Assembly (NCBI RefSeq): GCF_047495875.1
Contig: NC_092461.1
Location: 65,212,299-65,276,298, forward strand
Origin: Pithys albifrons albifrons
Taxonomy: Eukaryota; Chordata; Aves; Passeriformes; Thamnophilidae
Length of the DNA: 64,000 bases
Reading direction: 5' to 3'
Below, piece by piece: positions 35,601 through 47,039 of the stretch. The position numbers were made by a program, and so were the translations under genes. Every line of letters starts with the position of its first letter. Within the stretch, counting starts at the first letter, position 1. The notes beneath the pieces are model-generated. The model saw nothing but the letters and a program-made list of their open reading frames with translations. It was not told where the DNA came from and did not search any database.

Positions 35601-37032
35601 GCCCACTGGTCTTGGTCATCAATTCTTTACTTCAATAAAAGTTCCAGATCATCAAAAGTCCTCCTTAGTGACCTATGGCTTAGTGTAATGTATTCTTCCC
35701 TCTGAGGGAACAATTGCTTTCCTACAGTAATTCATTTCCTGACTTGGGAAACATTGACAGTTATCTTTTTTAATGCAATATATTTTCCATATCTTCCATC
35801 AAAAAAAAATTATGTTCACAAATATACTTGAATAGCAATTCATTTAATGTTACATCACTACAGATATACAGATTTAGAAAGTCATTACAGAGGGAGTTCC
35901 CAGTGTAGTGACACCGTTCAGTGTCAGTGATACAACCAAAAGAAGTTTCTATTTTGGAACTCAACAAAAATCAGACATCAGCTCAATGAAGTCACTCTCT
36001 CCTTATCTCAGGCAGTATAAAGAATGTTCATGTCTCCAAGTCTCCATGCTCAGCCACCCATGAATTTTTTCATATGTACACAGTGTATTTACATCAACAG
36101 TGGCTGTACACCCTCAGGAAGTAAGCTCTCCTAAAATTTGAATAAATCACAACACTGCACTTAGAATTGTCATTTATGAGCTAAACAACAGATCTCTGTT
36201 GCTAGTAGAACACCAGCTATGCATTAGAAAACTGCACGGCAGATAAAGGATCTGTGGTACAGATGGAAGAAGAAATGCTGCCTTCATTAGTTCTACATAT
36301 CATTTATTTTAAACATAAACACACTGTATACTTTCACCTGATCAAGGCTTTGAAACTGAGATATTGATAAGTCCATATTGCAAAAATACATAACAGTAAA
36401 TACAGTTTTCAGGTAAGGGTTTTTTACAGTCCTTGCCTTTTAATGGCATTGCAAATACAGAAATATTGGATTTTAGATTTATCTCAAGTTTAACATCAAT
36501 ATTGCAAATGAAGCCTGATTTGAATACACTGGAAACATCTACTGTTTGCAGAAGAGAGGGGCTCGATATATAAATGAGTGCATATACAGAGTAATGCATA
36601 CATATATGTGTATACACAAAGGAAAACATTTTGGAAATTCCTCTCATATGCAAAGATTTTTCATGTGTTTCTCTATGATACACTATCTTTTGACAAGTCA
36701 GTGTACAATTCCACATTTTCACTGTACAAATGCTCTGCAGAGACTGTACAAGTAGAAGAGATACTAAGAGGTAGAAAAGATCTCAAGATCTCAGCCACTC
36801 AGTCCATCTACCAGATGATACAAGATTATTGCCTTTATCACATTTTCTCTTGTTTCTCTAGTCCAGCTAAATATCTTTCCCCCACATGCTACAGATTATT
36901 ACACTTCCTAATGGACATGTCTCAAGCCTTAATTTTACAGCCAGAAGTTTGCTTTTTCCTTAAATCATCCTCATCTCCCACTTTATTCTTTTGTGCTACT
37001 CAATCTCATCCAGCCTTCAGTAACAGACTGTG
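32601..37032. other. unique AT-rich non-coding DNA
   Basis: No gene was recognised. The stretch contains a 21-T homopolymer (listed separately) and two overlapping plus-strand open frames around 34044-34509. The second of these includes a segment at 34372-34474 that looks exon-like and is reported as a finding. Other open frames at 34651, 35770 and 36342 (minus) have no recognisable domain. Confidence 0.5.
35331..35351. repeat. T21 homopolymer tract
   Basis: Twenty-one consecutive T residues. Read on the minus strand this is a poly(A) run. A processed retrocopy tail was considered, but no AATAAA signal or coding similarity was seen in the adjacent minus-strand sequence, so it is listed as a simple repeat. 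Confidence 0.9.
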
Positions 37033-37321
37033 TCCTTCTTTTCTCTTTTCTCTTCTTTCCTTTCCTTTTTCCTCTCCTTTCTCCTCCTTTCTCCTATCTC
37101 CTTTCTTTCTCCTTCCTTCGTCCTTCTGCCTTACGCCTTTCACCTTTCACCTCGCCTTGCCTCCTCTTTTCTCTCCTCTTTTCTTTTTCTCTTTTTTCTT
37201 TTCTTTTTTCTTTTCTTTCCTTTTCTTCTTTTTTTCTTTTCTTTTCTTTTCTTTTCTTTCCTTTTCTTTTCTTTTCTTTTCTTTTCTTTTCTTTTCTTTT
37301 CTTTTCTTTTCTTTTCTTTTC

Positions 37322-37354
<33 letters not shown>

Positions 37355-37361
37355 CTTTTCC
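37033..37361. repeat. polypyrimidine tract with (CTTTT)n core
   Basis: The plus strand is almost entirely C and T from 37033, with only a few purines up to 37159, and is uninterrupted pyrimidine from 37160 to 37361 (202 nt). The core 37261-37330 is a perfect (CTTTT)14 array, flanked by slightly degenerate TTTTC and CTTT units. Long mirror-symmetric homopurine/homopyrimidine tracts are known to form intramolecular triplexes (H-DNA) and are length-unstable. The Phe/Leu/Ser-rich and Lys/Arg/Glu-rich open frames across it are repeat artefacts, not proteins. Confidence 0.97.
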
Positions 37362-40044
37362 ATTTTTTGCCCCACCCTCTCATCCCTGCACCAGTTCCCC
37401 TTTCTCTATGGCGTCATTCATGACTTTCTTTGATTCCTTTTCAAGTCTTTCACAGCCTGTGCCCTGGCCACCCTGTCATTCTTCATTCAATGAAAGTGCA
37501 TACACTGTTTCTCCAATCAACACATAGTGATGGTCTTCAGCACCAAACAGATAAATTTTTCAAAGTTTTTCATGTTTTCTCTCTTCCTTGATTCTCCCTC
37601 TTTTTAACTCACTTGGAAGGTGCTTCACACAAACAGAAAATCCTCATAAATTTCCCTCCTTAAGGAATCTTTTATTGCTACACTGAAAAAAAAAGGTAGC
37701 TGGGAAATGGGCTGTGCTAACTTAAATAATTGCCTAGTGTGCCACTACTGTCTTTATTATCCTCTGTCCCCTTGTCTCTCTGCCTCACACTCTTTTTTGA
37801 CAACCTATGGCATATGTTACCTCTTATCTGTTAAGGATTTCAGAGCAAGGTCAATTTTTTGGCTGTTTCCCTCACTGGTTTCCTGGCCAGCAACCAACGC
37901 TCCTAGGCACTATGTCAATATAAAATAGAAATACTAATTACTCATACTAGATTTCATATGTTTGGAAACTTATTCATAAGTTCAAGTCATGCTTACCATG
38001 CACTATATATGACAAAATTTCTTATATCAGTAGGATAATTTGAATCAAATTATAACTTTCATACCTAATCTAATGAGGTAAAAGCTCATTAGTTATCCTC
38101 TTTTATTTTTGTTGCCCTTATATCTATTCCTCTAGACCCTTTGAGGGAATTTGCCAGTTCCATGTGGTTCCATATTAACTACATTCAGTCTTTGAACCTG
38201 AACCACCCTCAGCTTAACTAGAGAAAACTAGAGAAAAACAACTAGAGAAAACCTAGGAGACAAAATATTAGAAATTATCAGTAGTTTTTGCAACAGGGAA
38301 CCTTTCCTCCTTCCAGCCTGAAAGAAAATGTAATCAGAGGCATGAAAAGCAGTACCGCTGCTTCCCTCAGAGAAGCTGGAAGTGACCAGTCTAGTGACAG
38401 ATGTAAAAGGGTATGTTTTATTAGGTATGGGAAACTTTCATGAAAGAATGTCTGGCTGAACTAGAATGTAGGTGCTGCTTGGACTTCTCACAAATACTAC
38501 AATTCACATCATTTGACACCATTCAGCTTTGCAGCTGATGGATCAAATAACAATCTTTCACTCAGGTTAAATATAATTAAGCTCATTGCATGAACTAAGG
38601 TATCTGAACCAGAATGAGTCACTTCCGAAGGTCATTACACATTCAGGGAATTGCATTTGAGGAGTATGCAGTAACATAGGAGTCAAATTTGAGAAAGGTT
38701 ATATGGCTATGTGAAATAGAAGGAAAGCTGGAGAGATATCAAACAATTAAAAGAAGTTTGTGTACAGTCAGCAAGGGATGTTACCCATAGCATGGCCTTG
38801 ATTGGAAAGGTCTGAGAAAAGCCCTCAGAGAGAGCGCTTTTGGACAGAGTGCTGGGAAGAGCAAGTCTTGAATCATAGGGAAATTATCTCTAATTGTTAT
38901 TTCTCCCATGTTCAAAAATCCAAAGCTTCATACACAGTAATATGTGGCATAGAGATAATGTAAGTAGAATAACTGAGTTGGCATGAAGGTCTATCTAGGC
39001 AATGTAACTCCCATGAGATTAAAAGGATCCCATTAAAATGGAACTATCTTTTCTTCTTTTTTTTCCTTTGGTTTCTTTCCTTTGTCTTCTCTTTTCTTTC
39101 AGTGAAAGACACTGCACTTCGCACTCAGCAATGGCCAATTCCTGAGGATGTTGTGAGTGACAATACAATGTCATATTACACACGTTTTCAGCATCTAGCA
39201 TAATGTGGCCCTCAACCTGGAAGAAACCTTCCAGATATTACCTAAGGACAAATAAATTATAGTAAATGCACGTAAATAAACATTCATGTAACAGTAATCA
39301 GGACACATTATCGTACTTTCTCCATCTTAAAAAATCTTCACTAAAAAGTATTTTAAAGTATTTTCAGGTTTTTATTTCTTCCTTGCCTTATAAACAATAT
39401 CAAAGAGAAATGCCAGGGGATGCCGCTTAGGCTATCATATTTCCTGTGATGCCAAGGGAATGCTTTCTTTTCCTGCCCTTCTACAGCCTATGGCAGAGTG
39501 GCTTGTAGTGTTTAGCAGGAAGGGCAAAAAACATTTTGAATATTGCTTTCCTTCTTTTACTTTTACACTGCACATTGCCTCATGCTCACTTGTCTAAGAA
39601 GGCAATATGCAGAACCACTATATCATAGTTTCAATATGACACATTGTGAACCTTCTGGCTTCTAGTCCAGGAGCCAAATGGCATTGTGTATTCCCTCCAT
39701 TTGGCCTCATTTTCATCTTCCCCCTTTGCACCCAAACTGACAAGAGGAGCACATGAAGCTTTTTCTGGCTGCTGCATCTTGACGTTGACCTTAGAGCTTT
39801 ATAAAAGGGTACTTGGGTACTTGCATGCACAGGGCTGCTATTGTCCACAGCCAAGTCCACTCTCTTTGGGCATTAGGCGAGTAAAAGGCCACATGATAAA
39901 GTCCCTTCACAGCCCAAACATTCCTGTTCTGCTTTCTCCTTTGCAAATGTTTTTTTTTTACTGACTTTATTTTACACAGGTCAGGCTTACAGAACCCTTT
40001 TGGTTTTTCTCTCTGTTGTTTCTATCGCCCGCTCTTTTTCCTAT
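37362..40044. other. unique non-coding DNA
   Basis: No gene was recognised. At 38216-38251 a roughly 11-bp unit beginning ACTAGAGAAA occurs three times in near tandem. A purine/pyrimidine-rich stretch lies at about 39045-39105. Open frames near 37.7, 39.0 and 39.6-39.9 kb lack domains and supporting signals. Confidence 0.55.
38216..38251. repeat. three-copy short tandem repeat (ACTAGAGAAA unit)
   Basis: Three near-identical copies of the unit, spaced 11-13 bp apart, are visible directly. This is probably a small replication-slippage product. No functional reading is proposed. Confidence 0.7.
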
Positions 40045-40102
40045 GCACATACACGCGCATGCACACACACAGACACACACGGACACACACACAAACACAC
40101 AG
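40045..40102. repeat. (CA)n microsatellite, imperfect
   Basis: An imperfect CA/TG tract with interspersed CG, AG and GG steps. Alternating purine-pyrimidine DNA of this kind is Z-DNA prone. It sits at the left edge of a conserved-element-like block. Confidence 0.9.
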
Positions 40103-40129
40103 AGGAAAATCTATATGTGTCAGACATTC

Positions 40130-40560
40130 AGCAAGGGAAAGACAAAGGCACTGAGTTAATTACCCATCATTTACTGCTGCTGAGAAGAACAGATGGTAGC
40201 AGGCGATATGTAAATGGCAAGGGGCAGTGAATTATTCGATTTTTTTAGATTAATCGTCGATGACAAAGGAAGGGATTACAAGCTGTGATATTTATACAAA
40301 TGTATAAAGTACATAATGCTAGGAAAAAAAGGGCTTAATATTACTATGAGGATGTCAGGCATGTGAACACCATTGTCATAATACAAAACAACACACTTTG
40401 TGAGATCTAAGGATCTGCTTTTCTTTGATTTGCAAACTTTACTAAGTCCTAGCCTCTGGAAATATATATTTCGCAAAATGAATCCATGCCCGAAAATCAT
40501 GGAAAAAAAAAGGTTTGAGTGCTTTTGCATATTTCCCACAATGCATAACTCTGCCTACTC
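40130..40560. promoter_or_regulatory. candidate conserved non-coding element
   Basis: A repeat-free block with unusual retention of CpG inside AT-rich words, for example around 40203, 40238 and 40255-40258, where CGATT and AATCG form a small inverted pair about 10 nt apart. ATTA/TAAT homeodomain cores occur at 40155-40160 and near 40251. CpG decays quickly in neutral AT-rich vertebrate DNA, so its retention hints at constraint. The minus-strand open frame 40276-40539 inside it has no recognisable domain. This is inferred from composition only. Confidence 0.22.
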
Positions 40561-40929
40561 TGAACAGTAGAGCTTATGAGGGATGAAGCTGATGTTGAAT
40601 CAGTGTGGACTGTAAAACAGAAAAAGGTGCTAATAAAACACATAGACAGGAAATGGAAAATAGAAGGAAAGGTGATGTTTAAGTTGACAGGCCCTCAGTG
40701 AGGCAAGGAGGGCAAACAGTGAGGTGGAAGTGAAGACAGAAGAGAGTACTGTTTGTTTACTGCATGTCTGAAAAATAATTGTTTTAGAGACTTTGAAGGT
40801 CAGAATGACTTAATTTTCAGGCCAGGCCTTGTTCTTTTTACACAAACACCCAAACTGCTCAACCCCAAGGTAGGCTACTGTATTTTCTACCGTATAAATA
40901 ATTAATTGGTACATGAGGAAAACAGATGC
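40561..40929. other. unique non-coding DNA
   Basis: Nothing recognisable: no repeat and no open frame of note. Confidence 0.5.
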
Positions 40930-41310
40930 TTTCTTTTGCAGATCATAGAAACAGCTCCATCATCAAAATGTCTTCAATCACCTAATTATTATATCTATAC
41001 GGTGCTAATAATACAGATGGGAGACGAAGCCAGTGAGCTGCAAATTTTGTTCCCTTTGAAGCATCCCAATCTACTCTATTCCTTGTTTGACATCTTGTAG
41101 TGAACTACTCTCTGCAACATCAGCAAGGCAAATAGAGGGGAGAGCTTGATGGCGAGCTTATTTATCCTCCTCAGAAATACTTTCCAATCAAGCAAGGCAA
41201 AACATCACCAAAATTACTGTGAAGCACTCCACTGTTGTGCATGCTTTGTTGATTACAGAGGGGTGAAGGAGGGACAGAATTACATTATATTAGTCAGCAG
41301 CACAGAGTAG
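40930..41310. promoter_or_regulatory. candidate conserved non-coding element
   Basis: Another repeat-free block of balanced composition with homeodomain-type cores (CTAATAATA near 41004, TAATTA-like words) and a few retained CpGs (near 41000, 41025 and 41154). A 64-codon open frame at 40906-41100 crosses it but resembles no family. The call rests on texture and on its neighbour at 40130-40560. Confidence 0.18.
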
Positions 41311-41996
41311 TACATTTAAATCTAGGAATCCATTCCGTATGGTTATTTTTTCAGGAATGAAGTGCTGGCTGTACCAATCTGCCCTGAGGAAAAAGAGGGA
41401 TAAAATGCTGTAGCACACCAGTATTCCAGTGTGGTATTATTAGAAGCCAGATACTCAAGATAAGCACCAACAGCCAAGCTACTGATTTCTAAGCTGTTTT
41501 TCTTTTTTCTAGACAATGTTAGTTTTATGAGATGCAATTAATGCAATAATATAGTTTCCACTCTGTTCATTGGTGCACATGCAAGGTTGGTTAGTGTATT
41601 TGTTTTTCTCTCAGCAAACACAGCATGGACCCCAGAATAAAAATGCATACACAATTATTGAAAGAATTGAGCTGTATCTGTTTCTCCAGACCCCACAGAT
41701 TAAACTGAAAGTATCCCAAAGCACTTCACATTTCACATAATATCATGTTATCTACTTATTTCCTTGAAATGGGGGGATCAGGAGTTAAAGTTATAACCTG
41801 GATGTGGGGACAGGCCCTCTTCAAGGCTAGAAAGCAGAACAAGATTCTCCTTTCCTGAAAATTAAAGAGAAGAAAAACATCCTTTCTATTGAGGAATAGT
41901 GAATGGGACAGGACTTTGTAAAAATATCTAGGCAAGTGTCAGTGCTTGTATTTCTTAGATCTCCCTAGACAAGATGAAATGGTTCCAGTGAGAAAA

Positions 41997-42019
41997 CCCT
42001 CTCTCCCTCCCCCTCCCCC
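41997..42019 (-). other. G-quadruplex motif (minus strand)
   Basis: The plus strand carries four C runs of 3, 3, 5 and 5 bases separated by loops of 5, 1 and 1 bases. The minus strand therefore fits the standard G3+ N1-7 quadruplex pattern. Ten T residues follow at 42025-42034. Confidence 0.6.
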
Positions 42020-42834
42020 ACTTCTTTTTTTTTTAAACAAAGGATGGATGATTTATGACATGGGCTTGAGCATATACAGCTTTCCTGTACCTATACATTC
42101 ACATATTTATGAGATTTTTTAAGACATCATAGGTACACCATACATTACTGCACATTTTCCATTGTTAAAAGTGCTAATGCATTCCAAAGGACAAAATGCA
42201 ACATCAAGGGGGAAACATATGTTTATATTTGGAGAAAATGGCTGAATCTGAGTCCACATCATATCTATTCATCTATTTATACACATTCCTGCAACACAAC
42301 AAATTCATGAGGGAAGAGAAAATAAAATATCCATGCATGTCTACAGCTTTCCATAGCTTTAGAGATATTTATTTATGAAAACCACAGGTAGTCATTATTT
42401 ATAGTCCTGATCTTTTTGTTCATTTATTTTTTTTACCAAAACAAAAATGAAATTGGAATTGATTTTTTGAGGGACATTTATACTGAAAGCAGGATCATTT
42501 TATATTTTCACAAGTTGAAGTCTGTATTCATTACTAGGAAAAAAAACCGTACAAACAGCAAGCTAAAATTTCATTTGTGGCCCATTTTTGTTTTAAAGGA
42601 AGCTTGTCACTGCACCATTGCATAACAATGGGATTTGAACTATCCTTGCACAATAAAATAAACTTCAATGCACTCTATTCACACACATTGTAATTACACA
42701 CTGGATATATATTTTTCTTATACATGTATATATGTAAATACACACTTATGTAGATAGGGGTTTTGTCTGGTTAGCTGTAGAGTTCGCGTTTAGGCAAGCG
42801 CACCTAATAATCAGAGTCTTCCATTAAGAAGATA

Positions 42835-42857
42835 TGCATATATAATATTTATATGCA
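42835..42857. repeat. inverted repeat, 8-bp arms, 7-nt loop
   Basis: TGCATATA and TATATGCA flank a TAATATT spacer. The perfect arms could form a small hairpin or a binding site for a dimer of POU/octamer-like proteins; ATGCATA is octamer-like. AT-rich inverted repeats of this size also occur by chance. Confidence 0.5.
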
Positions 42858-43763
42858 GATGTGTATGCTTGCCATCATGCATCTATAAGCATGTTTGTTA
42901 GTCCTGTTCTCATTTTTTCATTTCAGTGCTGTCCACATTAAAATAACTGTGAATTTCATCTGCTATACTTTATAGAACATATAATCTGCAGTCTATCTAA
43001 TGTGTGAAAGCATGAATATGCTGTGAGACTAGAATCTTTTCAGTCATTGAGAAATAGCAGTAATTAAAAAGTAGAATGGAAAGGCCTATTGTGGCAGTGA
43101 AGAGGTGAGTCAGGACATCAAGTCCTTGTTGAGTGAGAGAGGTCAGGTACTGGGTAGCAGTTAAACACCCCCCAAAAAACCTCTGGGTTATTTTTCAGTC
43201 TATTGTATGGCCTACAGATGAACTAGTAATATGTTCAGTCTTAAATGGGATATAATAAAAACACTAGCTAGCCAGGAAAACAAATATTTTCCCTTAAGTC
43301 ACTTTCATGTTTATTAACCTGGATTCTCATTTTCTCATTAACATGCACATCTATCTTTGTGTGTTATGCTTAAAAATTATATCAGAAGAGCAAATATGTC
43401 TAAAAATATTTGGTAAAGCAGACACAACCATATAATTTTATTTTTGGTAGGCTTTAAATATTGTAGGTCATTTAAAATTATCAGACTGCTAATATTTTCC
43501 TATTCCTAAAATACATCACAGTGCTCTGGACTGTGCCTTTCCAAAAGCAGATAAGCAAGTCAGCCAGCATCAGTATTTCAAAATACCAAACCAAACCAAT
43601 AACAAAACAGATAGAGTAACACTTAAACGATGTCCCTTTAGGCATTCCTTTCAACTCACTTCGGCTGACTCTACTTTTATATAGGTTATAGGATTTACTA
43701 TAGCAACCTAACGTCCCACTCCAAAAAAAAGTCTAGCTCCCCCTTCTTTGTGACTTAAATCAA

Positions 43764-43785
43764 ACCAATAGAGCCCTCTATTGGT
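43764..43785. promoter_or_regulatory. perfect inverted repeat with opposed CCAAT boxes
   Basis: Ten-base arms ACCAATAGAG and CTCTATTGGT flank two bases (CC), giving a nearly continuous 22-bp palindrome. Each arm contains a CCAAT core, one on each strand, the recognition word of the NF-Y complex. CCAAT boxes usually lie 60-100 bp upstream of a start site; no TATA box or clear first exon was seen nearby. The inverted repeat is a direct observation; the regulatory role is inference. Confidence 0.35.
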
Positions 43786-46431
43786 AAAATCTCAGATAGC
43801 TACAGATGCTTCTCTGGAATAAGGAGGCGGTACTTGCCGTAGTCTATGCCATCGTATTCCAGCTGAAATCAATGGCAGGTGTTTTTGGACTTAGCATTAG
43901 CAAAAGGCCTGGAGAGAAAAGGTCTGTCTTATTACCCAACTATGAAATTTCATTTTTTTTCTTAATGCAACAACACTATACAAGTAGTAATTCTGAAATT
44001 TGACCACAACATCACCACATAAACCTGTAACATGTCTAAGAGCAATTTGTTCCCATCAAAAACATTTCAGTTTCTGGAAAGGATGTAAATATATTACACC
44101 TGAACTTCATTTAATATTTCTGCTTTGATAAATATAGAATTTTGACTGGAATCTCAGAAGTGTTTGGGACATCACCTACTGTACATTCCTACAAATTAAT
44201 TAAGGCCTTGGGTACATTATAATTAAGGGTCCTAAGGGAAATTCACCTCAGCAACCTAAAAATGCATAACTATTTTCATTAATAGACAAGAGAGCATATC
44301 AGGAATGGAAGTTATTTCTTTAAAGAAATTTAAGGAGCTAAAACCAGAAAGTCTTTACACAGGAAGGTCTGTTAGGCACTTCAGAGAGATTTTTCTCAGT
44401 TCACACAGCCAGTGTTGAAAACAAACATTGATTAGTCCTTATGATTTGGCCAGTGCATGACAAAACTGCTGCTGGTAGCCACATGGATCCATATACCTAA
44501 GGTGTTATTGTGTTCATGGACCCCTTCTTGGGGCAAACAGGAGGCAGAAGAGATTTTGTAGGAAGATAGGTTGTAATAAATGTCTGAGGTTTTGCTGAAG
44601 TAACTGTCCATATCCTGGCTTCAGCATAGTGGGACTTCAGAACCCTCTTACCTATTTATGAGTTTACATAGAATTATTAAAGTGGTTGTGATTATAAAGC
44701 GGTTGTATTTACTGTTTTATTATTGAGGAACACACTAGCCTATCCAAAGTAGAGAACTATCATTTCTATTTTGCATATGAAGAACCAAAGCAGAAAAGCA
44801 GATTTAGGCTGTCACCAGAGTGATCTCTGAGTCCACAACATAGCAATATCTGTCCTCTAGTCACTGCAAATGGGACCTGCTAGGAGTACATGCTTTGCCC
44901 AGAGCTTGAATGGAAGGAGGTTGGTGCACAACGACTAATCCAGATATGGAGATGAGGCATGACCATATCCATCACATAAGCTAAAAATATCAGAGTCTTC
45001 CTGGGTGACACAACTGAGATGTAGTCTGACATCAAGGTCACAAGGGAAGTCTGTAGCTGATGCAGCTCCTGCAAACAGACAGTGAAGTCTGGTGCTTCCA
45101 ACTGGCTCCTTCAGCCAGTCCCACATGCTCTAGTCTTGCTCTCATTGACTCCAGAATCTTTCTGAAAGTCAACATCAGTTTTTCCAGTGGTCCTTGAAGT
45201 TCATCTGATTCATGGAAGGAGATCCTGGACCTGCGCTAGGGCTGCACAGGAAATATTAAACCAGCAGCAAGCTCATCCATCGTCATGCCTGTGTCATTCA
45301 CTCCTTCCTCCTTTCATGTCACTCACGCATCTGGGAGGATATCTGCTTTACCCTTAAGGTCAAACTATGGTCTCTCACCTGTTTTCTCCATGTTTGTTGC
45401 TTTCACTCAGCTTTCTCTGGGAAAGAAGGGAAAAAAACTACAAATATTATATGCACAATTTTAAATGCACATATTATGTACACAACTGTCTCATTGTTCA
45501 AAAGGTGCAGAAGCTACTTTTATTTTTTTTTCTTTATGAATTCTATTGAGCGGTAAGAATTAAAATAAGATGTAGATACTCAAGATACTAAAATGTGCAC
45601 AAATAATGCCTGCTTTCAAGTTGAATTGGGGTTGTTACATTTTTAATGTCTTCCAATCACCTTTTTTTGTGATACAAAGATAAACTAGTTCTGGAAGGTG
45701 TGTTTGAGCCCCTAGGACCTACCAGAAAAGGTGACACTGTCAAAACATGAGAAGTCCTTCACTGAACATTTTCTGCCCCTTGTTTCCTAATAATTTATGA
45801 ACATCCTTGTATGTTCTGCATAACAGGCATCTCTGTAGAACTGTAACTCAGTGGGAATTATTTAAATCCTATTTCAGAAAGACAAGGCCCTGCCATACTT
45901 CTGAGTACTTGATAGCCCTGTAAGCATTACATGAGAAAATGTGAGGGGAAAGGTAGAAGAGGGGAAAGTCCTTGAGAACTATAAATCAACCTGCTTTGAC
46001 AAATCAGTCTACCAATATGCTTATCAGGTCTTGCAAGCACTGTTTCAGTCTGAGCAGGTTTCTGTACATTTCCCTGGGTATGGCATCTCCTCAGTCTGGT
46101 TAGCAACACAGTAGATGTGACCAAAAAGGGAAAGAGAACAGCAGCTGAACTAATGTATTTCATTGCATTTTCCCTCTTTCTTTTAGATGCTGTTTATTGA
46201 TTTTCCTTCCTACCTTTGCCAGACAGCATAATGGCCTTTAAAACATACAAAATCTTATAGAAGTGATTTCTTTTCATTAATTCACAAACACCTCTTATTT
46301 AACTAGGTAAAGATGCATAAATTTTTATGAAGAAGTAATGACTATCTAAAAATGATGTTACTCCACTATTAAACAAAAGAAAATGCACTGTGTTAAAAAC
46401 AGCTTGCCTCACACTCTGAAGCTCTTGATGC

Positions 46432-46536
46432 TATAAATAGAGGAGGCTGTCAGTCTACAACTTACCATCTTCTACTGCGCTGACACGCCGTAGTGCTAGC
46501 AAGGGATGCGATTGCTGCGTTCACCCGAGGAGTATT
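46432..46536. promoter_or_regulatory. TATA-like word beside a CpG-bearing segment (possible promoter or exon)
   Basis: TATAAATA lies at 46432-46439. Six CpG dinucleotides fall within 46478-46527, in a region where CpG is otherwise very scarce. On the plus strand this could be a TATA promoter with a start near 46460-46465. On the minus strand the same bases form an open segment (46466-46536) ending in ATG directly before a GTAAGT donor. The two readings compete. No downstream gene is recognisable in either direction. Confidence 0.2.
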
Positions 46537-47039
46537 CTGATGTCTTGTCAGTGTCTACTGAGAAAGGGCTTCCAATTGGCTGATTTCTACCCTGGTAGGA
46601 AAATTAGAGCTGTCCTTGTTAAGTCTCTTCCCTTCTTTTTTGCCCAGAGTGGCACAGGTAACAAGTTTAAATGGATACAGTGTGAGTGTGACTGTTAAAG
46701 AAATGAGATGACAACGACTTGAAAAGGAATATAATTTCATATCCTAGTCTTACAGGGAAAAAGTAACAGGAATAAAAATAAATTAATGCAAATACTGCAT
46801 ATAGCCCCAGATGTGTAATGCACAAGAAAAAATATTTGCAGGACACGACCTTATAGAGGAAAATACTAAAATTATTCTGAAATTGACTGTGTGTATAACT
46901 GATAAACTTATTTTTAACCTGTGGAAAAGAAAGACAACTTGAATCACTCTTTGCAGGGTTGTACTTGTCCCAGGATAAAATGAAAGAAAGGTGTTGCCAG
47001 GGCCCCCCCAAGAGTACTGTGGAACAAATAAATAAAGGT
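46537..47039. other. unique AT-rich non-coding DNA
   Basis: A plus-strand frame without an early ATG stays open from about 46441 to 46695. A minus-strand frame (46667-47011) is rich in Phe, Ser and Tyr. Neither resembles a known family. Nothing else was recognised. Confidence 0.4.

Larger units (their letters stand above)
41311..46431. other. unique AT-rich non-coding DNA with small structured sites
   Basis: No gene was recognised. The stretch holds a C-rich quadruplex motif at 41997-42019, a 23-nt AT-rich hairpin at 42835-42857 and a perfect CCAAT/ATTGG inverted repeat at 43764-43785, each described separately. A CpG-retaining spot near 42784-42801 lies just before the hairpin. Open frames near 44.9-45.1 kb (minus) have no recognisable domain. 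Confidence 0.5.

Noticed and set aside
36578..37527. Phe/Leu/Ser-rich plus-strand frames (146-281 codons) and Lys/Arg/Glu-rich minus-strand frames
   Set aside because: They are translations of the CTTTT/pyrimidine repeat, which lacks stop codons; not proteins.
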